Shown here: piece after piece, positions 4,733 to 5,118 of the stretch
Position numbering within the stretch: position 1 is the first letter of the stretch
Layout: every line of letters starts with the position of its first letter
NCBI GenBank assembly: GCA_001577135.1
Contig: LSCK01000079.1
Span: forward strand, 1 to 5,118
Direction: 5' to 3'
DNA: 5,118 nt
Source: Cloacimonetes bacterium TCS60
GTDB taxonomy: Bacteria; Cloacimonadota; Cloacimonadia; JGIOTU-2
Program-made: the position numbers and the translations under genes
The notes under the pieces: model-generated
Told to the model about the DNA's origin: nothing
The model's input: the letters and a program-made list of their open reading frames with translations, nothing else
Databases searched by the model: none

Positions 4733-5118
4733 ATGATAGAGAAGATAGCCGAAAATTTTCTTTACCATATCTGGGATGAACAACATCTAAAAGAAAATCT
4801 AAAAACAACAAATGCAGACTCTGTAAAAATCTTGTTTCAGGGAAAATGGAACACAAAATCAGGTCCTGATTTTCACAACTCAATTTTGCTAATCGGTAAT
4901 AAAAAGATACATGGAGATGTGGAAATACACTGTAATGAAAGCGATTGGAGACATCATAAACATCATGAAGATAGTAATTTCAATGATGTAATTTTGCATG
5001 TAGTTTTTCAAATGGATTCCCCCAAAAAGTACACTATATCAGAGAATGGTTCCAAAATTCCTATACTAACTCTCAAAAACAATCTAGAGCCGCAGATTAC
5101 AAAATTATGGGAAAAGTA
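4733..5118 (+). CDS. DUF2851-family protein, N-terminal part (runs off right edge)
   Basis: The first 128 codons of a protein resembling the DUF2851 family, widespread in the Bacteroidota/Chlorobi/Ignavibacteria group and some Chloroflexi; function unknown. Signature elements run in the usual order: an N-terminal FLYHIWDE (9-16), GKWNTKSGPDF (37-47), GDVEIH (61-66), SDWRHH (70-75) and the strand DVILHVVF (85-92). The GPD (44-46), an Asp/Glu-rich strand and EIH (64-66) echo the layout of PD-(D/E)XK nucleases, with His where Lys is expected. That is my inference, not an established function. No signal peptide or membrane segment is seen, so it is probably cytosolic. Full members are several hundred residues long, so most of the protein lies beyond the window. 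It is transcribed away from the lipoprotein unit. Confidence 0.9.
   Translation, partial: MIEKIAENFLYHIWDEQHLKENLKTTNADSVKILFQGKWNTKSGPDFHNSILLIGNKKIHGDVEIHCNESDWRHHKHHEDSNFNDVILHVVFQMDSPKKYTISENGSKIPILTLKNNLEPQITKLWEK

Noticed and set aside
4719..4736. Five-codon upstream frame (MRGKK) whose TGA overlaps the DUF2851 ATG
   Set aside because: Too short to judge, and the ribosome site GAGGGG lies inside it, so it is most simply an accident of the leader.

Overview
The window is AT-rich (roughly two thirds A+T) chromosomal DNA, densely packed with ordinary bacterial genes. It holds no insertion sequence, CRISPR array, phage gene or direct-repeat array that I can see. The gene set (Lon, a MeaB-type GTPase, HU, a DUF2851-type protein, a tiny mS38/bS22-type ribosomal protein) suits a low-GC member of the FCB supergroup. 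Cloacimonadota-like is my best guess. The sigma70-type TTGACA boxes and clear Shine-Dalgarno sites argue against typical Bacteroidota, whose promoters and start sites look different. This placement is inference from gene content and signals only.

Bases 1-2950, minus strand: a lon promoter, then lon (777 aa, apparently intact), a 77-aa DUF4911-like protein, and the first 102 codons of a MeaB/ArgK-type GTPase that runs off the left edge. The three genes are tightly spaced (13 nt, then a 4-nt ATGA overlap), so they are probably one transcript joining a quality-control protease to a chaperone of B12-dependent methylmalonyl-CoA mutase.

Bases 2951-3184: divergent from lon and on the plus strand, a tRNA-Pro(CGG) gene without an encoded CCA, preceded by a 10-bp palindrome.

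Bases 3185-3855, minus strand: an HU-family DNA-binding protein, then a 31-aa extremely basic protein that matches the AURKAIP1/COX24 (mS38, bacterial bS22) ribosomal family, then a 67-aa two-helix membrane protein. Each gene has a clear Shine-Dalgarno site and the gaps are 9 and 26 nt, which indicates one operon. The 31-aa gene is short enough to be missed by routine gene calling.

Bases 3856-4611, minus strand: a 73-aa two-helix membrane protein, then, 2 nt later, a GTG-started 138-aa probable lipoprotein. An 11-bp perfect inverted repeat lies just downstream. The promoter-like region upstream carries a 10-bp palindrome between its two boxes.

Bases 4612-5118, plus strand: a divergent intergenic region, then the first 128 codons of a DUF2851-family protein that runs off the right edge. 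No new multi-gene system is evident. The points most worth following are the 31-aa ribosomal-type gene inside the HU operon, the lon/DUF4911/meaB arrangement, and the nuclease-like motif spacing in the DUF2851 protein.
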